From assembly GCA_964035775.1 (NCBI GenBank), contig OZ038313.1, forward strand, positions 18,827,492 to 18,891,491: a stretch of DNA of 64,000 nucleotides. The letters are read 5' to 3'. Made by a program: the position numbers and the translations under genes. This stretch comes from Osedax frankpressi. Taxonomy: Eukaryota; Annelida; Polychaeta; Sabellida; Siboglinidae. The notes under the pieces are model-generated. The model was not told the DNA's origin. It saw nothing but the letters and a program-made list of their open reading frames with translations, and ran no database searches. This document shows positions 41,879-55,090 of this stretch, piece after piece (within the stretch, counting starts at the first letter, position 1; each line of letters begins with the position of its first letter).

Positions 41879-42927
41879 CAGCTTTTTACGAAGAATTAAG
41901 CTTCGTTTACGCTGAAAAAGATCGCAATTTAAAATGCGTTTACACAGAAAAAGACGATAAGCTATCACTTTGAACATAAAGTAAACACGCTTACATTTAA
42001 ATAAATATTTTACAAAGGGTATATTTCAACTTTGATTGGCAGATATCAACAAAGAAAATAATCTGTCAATCAATAATAGGTTACCAATAAGGTAAACTAC
42101 AATTTACACGTACACGTGTTGAAGATTGAATACATTTATTATTAACCAGCAATCTCAAAATACACCAAGTTCTTATTTTGAGTTGTCTGTATAATCTCTG
42201 TTGTATAATAAGGATAATAATATATTGATATATAGATGGATGATAAACACAAATATAATATAATTATGATATACCAAAATTACAAATTTAAATTGATAAA
42301 TATATTGTTATTTTATTTATCCATGAAATTATTAAAATTTTAATTTTTTAAATCATAACAAAAAATATTTTTCTTTAAACATTTATAAAATATCAGATTC
42401 ATAGCTCTTATATATTTCGTATGAAAAATAAATCACGAATATAGAATGACAATTATTCCAGAAATAAACAAACACATTTACATCAATCATCAGTGTTGCC
42501 TATTATATCACTCACTCACTTACTCACTCACTCACTCACTCAGTTACTTACTCACTCACTTAATCAATTAATAATTAGTTATGAGAGTTAGCTAGCTAAC
42601 TCAAATTTACTAATTTAGAATAAACAATAATAAGGCTAATAATGTTAATTACGTATATATCAAATATATACATTATCTTCCTAATAAAGATAACAACATC
42701 CAGTATGAATGACTCAATACACGATAGATACAATAATATTTATTAGATAGAATTAACAGACAAAGTGTTTACAATTGAAAAAATAAGATAGTTATCTTAT
42801 AAGATACTAATAATGTTTACAATTGAATACATAATAACGTTATAGTAGTGTTTACAAGTGCATAAATAATATTGTTATCTTAAGGGGTTACATATATGTT
42901 ACGTTAAGGGTTTACACATAGCTTTTA
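41879..42927 (+). repeat. Satellite unit 34 (short, 1,049 bp)
   Basis: 10-bp deletion type. Copy of units 20 and 25. Its distal part opens the 4,168-bp tandem repeat. Confidence 0.95.
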
Positions 42928-43957
42928 CAGCTTTTTACGAAGAATTAAGCTTCGTTTACGCTGAAAAAGACGCTAAGCTATCACTTTGAACATAAAGTAA
43001 ACACGCTTACATTTAAATAAATATTTTACAAAGGGTATATTTCAACTTTGATTGGCAGATATCAACAAAGAAAATAATCTGTCAATCAATAATAGGTTAA
43101 CAATAAGGTAAACTACAATTTACACTTACACGTGTTGAAGATTGAATAAATTTATTATTAACCAGCAATCTCAAAATACACCAAGTTCTTATTTTGAGTT
43201 GTCTGTATAATCTCTGTTGTATAATAAGGATAATAATATATTGATATATAGATGGATGATAAACACAAATATAATATAATTATGATATACCAAAATTACA
43301 AATTTAAATTGATAAATATATTGTTATTTTATTTATCCATGAAATTATTAAAATTTTAATTTTTTAAATCATAACAAAAAATATTTTTCTTTAAACATTT
43401 ATAAAATATCAGATTCATAGCTCTTATATATTTCGTATGAAAAATAAATCACGAATATAGAATGACAAATATTCCAGAAATAAACAAACACATTTACATC
43501 AATCATCAGTGTTGCCTAAATGGTTATATTATATCACTCACTCACTTACTCACTCACTCACTCACTCACTCAGTTACTTACTCACTCACTTAATCAATTA
43601 CTAATTAGTTATGAGAGTTAGCTAGCTAACTCAAATTTACTAATTTAGAATAAACATTAATAAGGCTAATAATGTTAATTAAGTATATATCAAATATATA
43701 CATTATCTTCCTAATAAAGATAACAACATCCAGTATGAATGACTCAATACACGATAGATACAATCATATTGATTAGATAGAATTAACAGACGAAGTGTTT
43801 ACAATTGAAAAAATAAGATAGTTATCTTATAAGATACTAATAATGTTTACAATTGAATACATAATAACGTTATATTAGTGTTTACAAGTGCATACATAAT
43901 ATTGTTATCTTAAGGGGTTACATATATGTTACGTTAAGGGGTTACATATAGCTTTTA
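42928..43957 (+). repeat. Satellite unit 35 (short, 1,030 bp)
   Basis: 33-bp deletion with AATAAACATTAATAAGG. Copy of unit 26, and repeated as unit 39. Confidence 0.95.
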
Positions 43958-45016
43958 CAGCTTTTTACGAAGAATTAAGCTGCGTTTACGCTGAAAAAGA
44001 TCGCAATTTAAAATGCGTTTACATAGAAAAAGACGATAAGCTATCACTTTGAACATAAAGTAAACACGCTTACATTTAAATAAATATTTTACAAAGGGTA
44101 TATTTCAACTTTGATTGGCAGATATCAACAAAGAAAATAATCTGTCAATCAATAATAGGTTAACAATAAGGTAAACTACAATTTACACTTACACGTGTTG
44201 AAGATTGAATAAATTTATTATTAACCAGCAATCTCAAAATACACCAAGTTCTTATTTTGAGTTGTCTGTATAATCTCTGTTGTATAATAAGGATAATAAT
44301 ATATTGATATATAGATGGATGATAAACACAAATATAATATAATTATGATATACCAAAATTACAAATTTAAATTGATAAATATATTGTTATTTTATTTATC
44401 CATGAAATTATTAAAATTTTAATTTTTTAAATCATAACAAAAAATATTTTTCTTTAAACATTTATAAAATATCAGATTCATAGCTCTTATATATTTCGTA
44501 TGAAAAATAAATCACGAATATAGAATGACAAATATTCCAGAAATAAACAAACACATTTACATCAATCATCAGTGTTGCCTAAATGGTTATATTATATCAC
44601 TCACTCACTTACTCACTCACTCACTCAGTCAGTTACTTACTCACTCACTTAATCAATTAATAATTAGTTATGAGAGTTAGCTAGCTAACTCAAATTTACT
44701 AATTTAGAATAAACAATAATAAGGCTAATAATGTTAATTACGTATATATCAAATATATACATTATCTTCCTAATAAAGATAACAACATCCAGTATGAATG
44801 ACTCAATACACGATAGATACAATAATATTTATTAGATAGAATTAACAGACGAAGTGTTTACAATTGAAAAAATAAGATAGTTATCTTATAAGATACTAAT
44901 AATGTTTACAATTGAATACATAATAACGTTATAGTAGTGTTTACAAGTGCATACATAATATTGTTATCTTAAGGGGTTACATATATGTTACGTTAAGGGT
45001 TTACACATAGCTTTTA
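43958..45016 (+). repeat. Satellite unit 36 (short, 1,059 bp)
   Basis: CACTCAGTCAGTTAC type. Copy of unit 27, and repeated as unit 40. Confidence 0.95.
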
Positions 45017-46047
45017 CAGCTTTTTACGAAGAATTAAGCTTCGTTTACGCTGAAAAAGACGCTAAGCTATCACTTTGAACATAAAGTAAACACGCTTACA
45101 TTTAAATAAATATTTTACAAAGGGTATATTTCAACTTTGATTGGCAGATATCAACAAAGAAAATAATCTGTCAATCAATAATAGGTTAACAATAAGGTAA
45201 ACTACAATTTACACTTACACGTGTTGAAGATTGAATAAATTTATTATTAACCAGCAATCTCAAAATACACCAAGTTCTTATTTTGAGTTGTCTGTATAAT
45301 CTCTGTTGTATAATAAGGATAATAATATATTGATATATAGATGGATGATAAACACAAATATAATATAATTATGATATACCAAAATTACAAATTTAAATTG
45401 ATAAATATATTGTTATTTTATTTTATCCATGAAATTATTAAAATTTTAATTTTTTAAATCATAACAAAAAATATTTTTCTTTAAACATTTATAAAATATC
45501 AGATTCATAGCTCTTATATATTTCGTATGAAAAATAAATCACGAATATAGAATGACAAATATTCCAGAAATAAACAAACACATTTACATCAATCATCAGT
45601 GTTGCCTAAATGGTTATATTATATCACTCACTCACTTACTCACTCACTCACTCACTCACTCAGTTACTTACTCACTCACTTAATCAATTACTAATTAGTT
45701 ATGAGAGTTAGCTAGCTAACTCAAATTTACTAATTTAGAATAAACAATAATAAGGCTAATAATGTTAATTAAGTATATATCAAATATATACATTATCTTC
45801 CTAATAAAGATAACAACATCCAGTATGAATGACTCAATACACGATAGATACAATCATATTGATTAGATAGAATTAACAGACGAAGTGTTTACAATTGAAA
45901 ATATAAGATAGTTATCTTATAAGATACTAATAATGTTTACAATTGAATACATAATAACGTTATATTAGTGTTTACAAGTGCATAAATAATATTGTTATCT
46001 TAAGGGGTTACATATATGTTACGTTAAGGGGTTACACATAGCTTTTA
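45017..46047 (+). repeat. Satellite unit 37 (short, 1,031 bp)
   Basis: 33-bp deletion plus extra T. Copy of unit 28, and repeated as unit 41. Confidence 0.95.
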
Positions 46048-47095
46048 CAGCTTTTTACGAAGAATTAAGCTGCGTTTACGCTGAAAAAGATCGCAATTTA
46101 AAATGCGTTTACATAAAAAAGACGATAAGCTATCACTTTGAACATAAAGTAAACACGCTTACATTTAAATAAATATTTTACAAAGGATATATTTCAACAT
46201 TGATTGGCAGATATCAACAAAGAAAATAATCTGTCAATCAATAATAGGTTACCAATAAGGTAAACTACAATTTACACGTACACGTGTTGAAGATTGAGTA
46301 AAGTTATTATTAACCAGCAATCTCAAAATACACCAAGTTCTTATTTTGAGTTGTCTGTATAATCTCTGTTGTATAATAAGGATAATAATATATTGATATA
46401 TAGATGGATGATAAACACAAATATAATATAATTATGATATACCAAAATTACAAATTTAAATTGATAAATATATTGTTATTTTATTTATCCATGAAATTAT
46501 TAAAATTTTAATTTTTTAAATCATAACAAAAAATATTTTTCTTTAAACATTTATAAAATATCAGATTCATAGCTCTTATATATTTCGTATGAAAAATAAA
46601 TCACGAATATAGAATGACAATTATTCCAGAAATAAACAAACACATTTACATCAATCATCAGTGTTGCCTATTATATCACTCACTCACTTACTCACTCACT
46701 CACTCACTCAGTTACTTACTCACTCACTTAATCAATTAATAATTAGTTATGAGAGTTAGCTAGCTAACTCAAATTTACTAATTTAGAATAAACAATAATA
46801 AGGCTAATAATGTTAATTACGTATATATCAAATATATACATTATCTTCCTAATAAAGATAACAACATCCAGTATGAATGACTCAATACACGATAGATACA
46901 ATAATATTTATTAGATAGAATTAACAGACAAAGTGTTTACAATTGAAAAAATAAGATAGTTATCTTATAAGATACTAATAATGTTTACAATTGAATACAT
47001 AATAACGTTATAGTAGTGTTTACAAGTGCATAAATAATATTGTTATCTTAAGGGGTTACATATATGTTACGTTAAGGGTTTACACATAGCTTTTA
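46048..47095 (+). repeat. Satellite unit 38 (short, 1,048 bp)
   Basis: TTACATAAAAAAGACG head and 10-bp deletion tail, as in unit 29. Private A at 46199 (TTCAACATTG). Confidence 0.95.
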
Positions 47096-48125
47096 CAGCT
47101 TTTTACGAAGAATTAAGCTTCGTTTACGCTGAAAAAGACGCTAAGCTATCACTTTGAACATAAAGTAAACACGCTTACATTTAAATAAATATTTTACAAA
47201 GGGTATATTTCAACTTTGATTGGCAGATATCAACAAAGAAAATAATCTGTCAATCAATAATAGGTTAACAATAAGGTAAACTACAATTTACACTTACACG
47301 TGTTGAAGATTGAATAAATTTATTATTAACCAGCAATCTCAAAATACACCAAGTTCTTATTTTGAGTTGTCTGTATAATCTCTGTTGTATAATAAGGATA
47401 ATAATATATTGATATATAGATGGATGATAAACACAAATATAATATAATTATGATATACCAAAATTACAAATTTAAATTGATAAATATATTGTTATTTTAT
47501 TTATCCATGAAATTATTAAAATTTTAATTTTTTAAATCATAACAAAAAATATTTTTCTTTAAACATTTATAAAATATCAGATTCATAGCTCTTATATATT
47601 TCGTATGAAAAATAAATCACGAATATAGAATGACAAATATTCCAGAAATAAACAAACACATTTACATCAATCATCAGTGTTGCCTAAATGGTTATATTAT
47701 ATCACTCACTCACTTACTCACTCACTCACTCACTCACTCAGTTACTTACTCACTCACTTAATCAATTACTAATTAGTTATGAGAGTTAGCTAGCTAACTC
47801 AAATTTACTAATTTAGAATAAACATTAATAAGGCTAATAATGTTAATTAAGTATATATCAAATATATACATTATCTTCCTAATAAAGATAACAACATCCA
47901 GTATGAATGACTCAATACACGATAGATACAATCATATTGATTAGATAGAATTAACAGACGAAGTGTTTACAATTGAAAAAATAAGATAGTTATCTTATAA
48001 GATACTAATAATGTTTACAATTGAATACATAATAACGTTATATTAGTGTTTACAAGTGCATACATAATATTGTTATCTTAAGGGGTTACATATATGTTAC
48101 GTTAAGGGGTTACATATAGCTTTTA
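47096..48125 (+). repeat. Satellite unit 39 (short, 1,030 bp)
   Basis: 33-bp deletion type, copy of unit 35. It continues in TTAATTAAG where the related unit 30 switches to TTAATTACG. Confidence 0.95.
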
Positions 48126-49184
48126 CAGCTTTTTACGAAGAATTAAGCTGCGTTTACGCTGAAAAAGATCGCAATTTAAAATGCGTTTACATAGAAAAAG
48201 ACGATAAGCTATCACTTTGAACATAAAGTAAACACGCTTACATTTAAATAAATATTTTACAAAGGGTATATTTCAACTTTGATTGGCAGATATCAACAAA
48301 GAAAATAATCTGTCAATCAATAATAGGTTAACAATAAGGTAAACTACAATTTACACTTACACGTGTTGAAGATTGAATAAATTTATTATTAACCAGCAAT
48401 CTCAAAATACACCAAGTTCTTATTTTGAGTTGTCTGTATAATCTCTGTTGTATAATAAGGATAATAATATATTGATATATAGATGGATGATAAACACAAA
48501 TATAATATAATTATGATATACCAAAATTACAAATTTAAATTGATAAATATATTGTTATTTTATTTATCCATGAAATTATTAAAATTTTAATTTTTTAAAT
48601 CATAACAAAAAATATTTTTCTTTAAACATTTATAAAATATCAGATTCATAGCTCTTATATATTTCGTATGAAAAATAAATCACGAATATAGAATGACAAA
48701 TATTCCAGAAATAAACAAACACATTTACATCAATCATCAGTGTTGCCTAAATGGTTATATTATATCACTCACTCACTTACTCACTCACTCACTCAGTCAG
48801 TTACTTACTCACTCACTTAATCAATTAATAATTAGTTATGAGAGTTAGCTAGCTAACTCAAATTTACTAATTTAGAATAAACAATAATAAGGCTAATAAT
48901 GTTAATTACGTATATATCAAATATATACATTATCTTCCTAATAAAGATAACAACATCCAGTATGAATGACTCAATACACGATAGATACAATAATATTTAT
49001 TAGATAGAATTAACAGACGAAGTGTTTACAATTGAAAAAATAAGATAGTTATCTTATAAGATACTAATAATGTTTACAATTGAATACATAATAACGTTAT
49101 AGTAGTGTTTACAAGTGCATACATAATATTGTTATCTTAAGGGGTTACATATATGTTACGTTAAGGGTTTACACATATCTTTTA
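48126..49184 (+). repeat. Satellite unit 40 (short, 1,059 bp)
   Basis: CACTCAGTCAGTTAC type, copy of unit 36. Private ACACATATC at 49171-49179 in place of ACACATAGC. Confidence 0.95.
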
Positions 49185-50215
49185 CAGCTTTTTACGAAGA
49201 ATTAAGCTTCGTTTACGCTGAAAAAGACGCTAAGCTATCACTTTGAACATAAAGTAAACACGCTTACATTTAAATAAATATTTTACAAAGGGTATATTTC
49301 AACTTTGATTGGCAGATATCAACAAAGAAAATAATCTGTCAATCAATAATAGGTTAACAATAAGGTAAACTACAATTTACACTTACACGTGTTGAAGATT
49401 GAATAAATTTATTATTAACCAGCAATCTCAAAATACACCAAGTTCTTATTTTGAGTTGTCTGTATAATCTCTGTTGTATAATAAGGATAATAATATATTG
49501 ATATATAGATGGATGATAAACACAAATATAATATAATTATGATATACCAAAATTACAAATTTAAATTGATAAATATATTGTTATTTTATTTTATCCATGA
49601 AATTATTAAAATTTTAATTTTTTAAATCATAACAAAAAATATTTTTCTTTAAACATTTATAAAATATCAGATTCATAGCTCTTATATATTTCGTATGAAA
49701 AATAAATCACGAATATAGAATGACAAATATTCCAGAAATAAACAAACACATTTACATCAATCATCAGTGTTGCCTAAATGGTTATATTATATCACTCACT
49801 CACTTACTCACTCACTCACTCACTCACTCAGTTACTTACTCACTCACTTAATCAATTACTAATTAGTTATGAGAGTTAGCTAGCTAACTCAAATTTACTA
49901 ATTTAGAATAAACAATAATAAGGCTAATAATGTTAATTAAGTATATATCAAATATATACATTATCTTCCTAATAAAGATAACAACATCCAGTATGAATGA
50001 CTCAATACACGATAGATACAATCATATTGATTAGATAGAATTAACAGACGAAGTGTTTACAATTGAAAATATAAGATAGTTATCTTATAAGATACTAATA
50101 ATGTTTACAATTGAATACATAATAACGTTATATTAGTGTTTACAAGTGCATAAATAATATTGTTATCTTAAGGGGTTACATATATGTTACGTTAAGGGGT
50201 TACACATAGCTTTTA
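49185..50215 (+). repeat. Satellite unit 41 (short, 1,031 bp)
   Basis: 33-bp deletion plus extra T, copy of unit 37. Last complete member of the four-unit set. Confidence 0.95.
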
Positions 50216-51273
50216 CAGCTTTTTACGAAGAATTAAGCTGCGTTTACGCTGAAAAAGATCGCAATTTAAAATGCGTTTACATAAAAAAGACGATAAGCTA
50301 TCACTTTGAACATAAAGTAAACACGCTTACATTTAAATAAATATTTTACAAAGGATATATTTCAACTTTGATTGGCAGATATCAACAAAGAAAATAATCT
50401 GTCAATCAATAATAGGTTACCAATAAGGTAAACTACAATTTACACGTACACGTGTTGAAGATTGAGTACATTTATTATTAACCAGCAATCTCAAAATACA
50501 CCAAGTTCTTATTTTGAGTTGTCTGTATACTCTCTGTTATATAAGAAGGATAATAATATATTGATATATAGATGGATGATAAACACAAATATAATATAAT
50601 TATGATATACCAAAATTACAAATTTAAATTGATAAATATATTGTTATTTTATTTATCCATGAAATTATTAAAATTTTAATTTTTTAAATCATAACAAAAA
50701 ATATTTTTCTTTAAACATTTATAAAATATCAGATTCATAGCTCTTATATATTTCGTATGAAAAATAAATCACGAATATAGAATGACAAATATTCCAGAAA
50801 TAAACAAACACATTTACATCAATCATCAGTGTTGCCTAAATGGTTATATTATATCACTCACTCACTTACTCACTCACTCACTCACTCAGTTACTTACTCA
50901 CTCACTTAATCAATTACTAATTAGTTATGAGAGTTAGCTAGCTAACTCAAATTTACTAATTTAGAATAAACAATAATAAGGCTAATAATGTTAATTAAGT
51001 ATATATCAAATATATACATTATCTTCCTAATAAAGATAACAACATCCAGTATGAATGACTCAATACACGATAGATACAATCATATTGATTAGATAGAATT
51101 AACAGACGAAGTGTTTACAATTGAAAAAATAAGATAGTTATCTTATAAGATACTAATAATGTTTACAATTGAATACATAATAACGTTATATTAGTGTTTG
51201 CAAGTGCATAAATAATATTGTTATCTTAAGGGGTTACATATATGTTACGTTAAGGCTTTACACATAGCTTTTA
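50216..51273 (+). repeat. Satellite unit 42 (short, 1,058 bp)
   Basis: Head as in unit 38 (TTACATAAAAAAGACG, AAAGGATAT). At the short-type junction it reads CTGTATACTCTCTG and TTATATAAGAAGG, a private cluster of changes found nowhere else in the window. Confidence 0.95.
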
Positions 51274-52332
51274 CAGCTTTTTACAAAGAATTAAGCTTCG
51301 TTTACGCTGAAAAAGATCGCAATTTAAAATGCGTTTACACAGAAAAAGACGATAAGCTATCACTTTGAACATAAAGTAAACACGCTTACATTTAAATAAA
51401 TATTTTACAAAGGGTATATTTCAACTTTGATTGGCAGATATCAACAAAGAAAATAATCTGTCAATCAATAATAGGTTACCAATAAGGTAAACTACAATTT
51501 ACACGTACACGTGTTGAAGATTGAGTAAATTTATTATTAACCAGCAATCTCAAAATACACCAAGTTCTTATTTTGAGTTGTCTGTATAATCTCTGTTGTA
51601 TAATAAGGATAATAATATATTGATATATAGATGGATAATAAACACAAATATGATATAATTATGATATACCAAAATTACAAATTTAAATTGATAAATATAT
51701 TGTTATTTTATTTATCCATGAAATTATTAAAATTTTAATTTTTTAAATCATAACAAAAAATATTTTTCTTTAAACATTTATAAAATATCAGATTCATAGC
51801 TCTTATATGTTTCGTATGAAAAATAAATCACGAATATAGAATGACAATTATTCCAGAAATAAACAAACACATTTACATCAATCATCAGTGTTGCCTAAAT
51901 GGTTATATTATATCACTCACTCACTTACTCACTCACTCACTCACTCAGTTACTTACTCACTCACTTAATCAATTAATAATTAGTTATGAGAGTTAGCTAG
52001 CTAACTCAAATTTACTAATTTAGAATAAACAATAATAAGGCTAATAATGTTAATTACGTATATATCAAATATATACATTATCTTCCTAATAAAGATAACA
52101 ACATCCAGTATGAATGACTCAATACACGATAGACACAATAATATTTATTAGATAGAATTAACAGACGAAGTGTTTACAATTGAAAAAATAAGATAGTTAT
52201 CTTATAAGATACTAATAATATTTACAATTGAATACATAATAACGTTATAGTAGTGTTTACAAGTGCATAAATAATATTGTTATCTTAAGGGGTTACATAT
52301 ATGTTACGTTAAGGGTTTACACATAGCTTTTA
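51274..52332 (+). repeat. Satellite unit 43 (short, 1,059 bp)
   Basis: Related to units 19, 24 and 33 (CTTTTTACAAAG, GGATAATAAACAC), with its own GATAGACACAATA and AATAATATTTAC changes. Confidence 0.95.
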
Positions 52333-53391
52333 CAGCTTTTTACGAAGAATTAAGCTTCGTTTACGCTGAAAAAGATCGCAATTTAAAATGCGTTTACACA
52401 GAAAAAGACGATAAGCTATCACTTTGAACATAAAGTAAACACGCTTACATTTAAATAAATATTTTACAAAGGGTATATTTCAACTTTGATTGGCAGATAT
52501 CAACAAAGAAAATAATCTGTCAATCAATAATAGGTTACCAATAAGGTAAACTACAATTTACACGTACACGTGTTGAAGATTGAATACATTTATTATTAAC
52601 CAGCAATCTCAAAATACACCAAGTTCTTATTTTGAGTTGTCTGTATAATCTCTGTTGTATAATAAGGATAATAATATATTGATATATAGATGGATGATAA
52701 ACACAAATATAATATAATTATGATATACCAAAATTACAAATTTAAATTGATAAATATATTGTTATTTTATTTATCCATGAAATTATTAAAATTTTAATTT
52801 TTTAAATCATAACAAAAAATATTTTTCTTTAAACATTTATAAAATATCAGATACATAGCTCTTATATATTTCGTATGAAAAATAAATCACGAATATAGAA
52901 TGACAAATATTCCAGAAATAAACAAACACATTTATATCAATCATCAGTGTTGCCTAAATGGTTATATTATATCACTCACTCACTTACTCACTCACTCACT
53001 CACTCAGTTACTTACTCACTCACTTAATCAATTACTAATTAGTTATGAGAGTTAGCTAGCTAACTCAAATTTACTAATTTAGGATAAACAATAATAAGGC
53101 TAATAATGGTAATTAAGTATATATCAAATATATACATTATCTTCCTAATAAAGATAACAACATCCAGTATGAATGACTCAATACACGATAGATACAATCA
53201 TATTGATTAGATAGAATTAACAGACGAAGTGTTTACAATTGAAAAAATAAGATAGTTATCTTATAAGATACTAATAATGTTTACAATTGAATACATAATA
53301 ACGTTATATTAGTGTTTACAAGTGCATAAATAATATTGTTATCTTAAGGGGTTACATATATGTTACCTTAAGGGGTTACACATAGCTTTTA
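52333..53391 (+). repeat. Satellite unit 44 (short, 1,059 bp)
   Basis: AGATTGAATACATT like unit 20 but without the 10-bp deletion. Private ATACATAGC, TTTATATCAATC and TTACCTTAAGG. Confidence 0.95.
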
Positions 53392-54450
53392 CAGCTTTTT
53401 ACGAAGAATTAAGCTGCGTTTACGCTGAAAAAGATCGCAATTTAAAATGCGTTTACATAGAAAAAGACAATAAGCTATCACTTTGAACATAAAGTAAACA
53501 CGCTTACATTTAAATAAATATTTTACAAAGGGTATTTTTCAACTTTGATTGGCAGATATCAACAAAGAAAATAATCTGTCAATCAATAATAGGTTACCAA
53601 TAAGGTAAACTACAATTTACACGTACACGTGTTGAAGATTGAGTAAATTTATTATTAACCAGCAATCTCAAAATACACCAAGTTCTTATTTTGAGTTGTC
53701 TGTATAATCTCTGTTGTATAATAAGGATAATAATATAGTGATATATAAATGGATGATAAACACAAATATAATATAATTATGATATACCAAAATTACAAAT
53801 TTAAATTGATAAATATATTGTTATTTTATTTATCCATGAAATTATTAAAATTTTAATTTTTTAAATCATAACAAAAAATATTTTTATTTAAACATTTATA
53901 AAATATCAGATTCATAGCTCTTATATGTTTCGTATGAAAAATAAATCACGAATATAGAATGACAATTATTCCAGAAATAAACAAACACATTTACATCAAT
54001 CATCAGTGTTGCCTAAATGGTTATATTATATCACTCACTCACTTACTCACTCACTCACTCACTCAGTTACTTACTCACTCACTTAATCAATTAATAATTA
54101 GTTATGAGAGTTAGCTAGCTAACTCAAATTTACTAATTTAGAATAAACAATAATAAGGCTAATAATGTTAATTACGTATATATCAAATATATACATTATC
54201 TTCCTAATAAAGATAACAACATCCAGTATGAATGACTCAATACACGCTAGATACAATAATATTTATTAGATAGAATTAACAGACGAAGTGTTTACAATTG
54301 AAAAAATAAGATAGTTATCTTATAAGATACTAATAATGTTTACAATTGAATACATAATAACGTTATATTAGTGTTTACAAGTGCATAAATAATATTGTTA
54401 TCTTAAGGGGTTACATATATGTTACGTTAAGGGGTTACACATAGCTTTTA
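53392..54450 (+). repeat. Satellite unit 45 (short, 1,059 bp)
   Basis: Private GACAATAAGC, GGGTATTTTTC, ATATAGTGATATATAAATGG and CACGCTAGATAC. Confidence 0.95.
54403..54438 (+). repeat. Twin TTAAGGGGTTAC boxes (shown for unit 45)
   Basis: Two identical 12-base words start 24 bp apart, at 54403 and 54427, just before the unit boundary. They are present in nearly all units; some have the second box as TTAAGGGTTTAC. They resemble the twin GTTAACGGTTA boxes of the long-specific segment. Confidence 0.75.
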
Positions 54451-54473
54451 CAGCTTTTTACGAAGAATTAAGC

Positions 54474-54528
54474 TGCGTTTACGCTGAAAAAGATCGCAAT
54501 TTAAAATGCGTTTACATAGAAAAAGACG
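54474..54528 (+). repeat. Pair of direct repeats 33 bp apart
   Basis: TGCGTTTACGCTGAAAAAGA (54474) and TGCGTTTACATAGAAAAAGA (54507) are imperfect copies. Units 21, 26, 28, 30, 35, 37, 39, 41 and 47 have lost exactly 33 bp between the two GAAAAAGA words, as expected from slippage or exchange between them. Confidence 0.85.
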
Positions 54529-54684
54529 ATAAGCTATCACTTTGAACATAAAGTAAACACGCTTACATTTAAATAAATATTTTACAAAGGGTATATTTCA
54601 ACTTTGATTGGCAGATATCAACAAAGAAAATAATCTGTCAATCAATAATAGGTTACCAATAAGGTAAACTACAATTTACACGTA

Positions 54685-54690
54685 CACGTG
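54685..54690 (+). other. CACGTG palindromic word
   Basis: It lies in the stretch TACACGTACACGTGTTG in almost every unit. It is the core of an E-box, but one such word per kilobase is weak evidence for protein binding. Unit 2 has CACATG here; in units with ACACTTACACG the CACGTG itself remains. Confidence 0.4.
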
Positions 54691-54758
54691 TTGAAGATTG
54701 AGTAAATTTATTATTAACCAGCAATCTCAAAATACACCAAGTTCTTATTTTGAGTTGT

Positions 54759-54765
54759 CTGTATA
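54759..54765 (+). other. Short-type junction CTGTATA
   Basis: This 7-bp stretch stands where long units have 1.3 kb. It looks like part of the adjacent CTCTGTTGTATAAT, so it may be filler copied from the flank when the long segment was lost. Confidence 0.6.
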
Positions 54766-54902
54766 ATCTCTGTTGTATAATAAGGATAATAATATATTGA
54801 TATATAGATGGATGATAAACACAAATATAATATAATTATGATATACCAAAATTACAAATTTAAATTGATAAATATATTGTTATTTTATTTATCCATGAAA
54901 TT

Positions 54903-54916
54903 ATTAAAATTTTAAT
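54903..54916 (+). repeat. 14-bp AT palindrome
   Basis: ATTAAAATTTTAAT is a perfect inverted repeat without a spacer. Some units (6, 7, 9 and 10) read TTTAAATTT here and lose part of the symmetry. Confidence 0.7.
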
Positions 54917-55090
54917 TTTTTAAATCATAACAAAAAATATTTTTATTTAAACATTTATAAAATATCAGATTCATAGCTCTTATATGTTTCGTATGAAAAA
55001 TAAATCACGAATATAGAATGACAATTATTCCAGAAATAAACAAACACATTTACATCAATCATCAGTGTTGCCTAAATGGTTATATTATAT

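Larger units (their letters stand above)
42136..46303 (+). repeat. Four-unit higher-order repeat, 4,168 bp, copy 1
   Basis: From distal unit 34 to the head of unit 38. The order of marks is 10-bp deletion, 33-bp deletion, full length with CACTCAGTCAG, 33-bp deletion with extra T. The last difference from the next copy on the left side is at 42135/46303. Confidence 0.9.
38428..47849 (+). repeat. Large segmental repeat, second copy (9,422 bp)
   Basis: It joins counterparts of 23759-28719 and 33967-38427 directly. It also matches 31236-38427 at a distance of 9,422 bp (its 40658-47849 part). Only one substitution was noticed in that stretch (A at 46199 against T at 36777). Confidence 0.85.
46304..50471 (+). 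repeat. Four-unit higher-order repeat, 4,168 bp, copy 2
   Basis: It directly follows copy 1. Two substitutions were noticed between them (46199/50367 and 45010/49178). The right end is where unit 42 changes to GAGTACATTT at 50469. Confidence 0.9.

Noticed and set aside
23759-47849. Assembly duplication as the explanation for the large repeat
   Set aside because: Not fully excluded. The two copies differ by a structured 5,247-bp segment and at least one substitution, and their junctions fall inside units, which is more like real exchange than a simple repeated contig.
54403-54438. Telomere-like repeats (TTAAGGGG words)
   Set aside because: Only two words per unit, 24 bp apart, and not a run of any known telomeric repeat.
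54685-54690. CENP-B-box-like site
   Set aside because: The CACGTG word and its surroundings do not resemble the CENP-B box, and no such motif was seen elsewhere in the unit.
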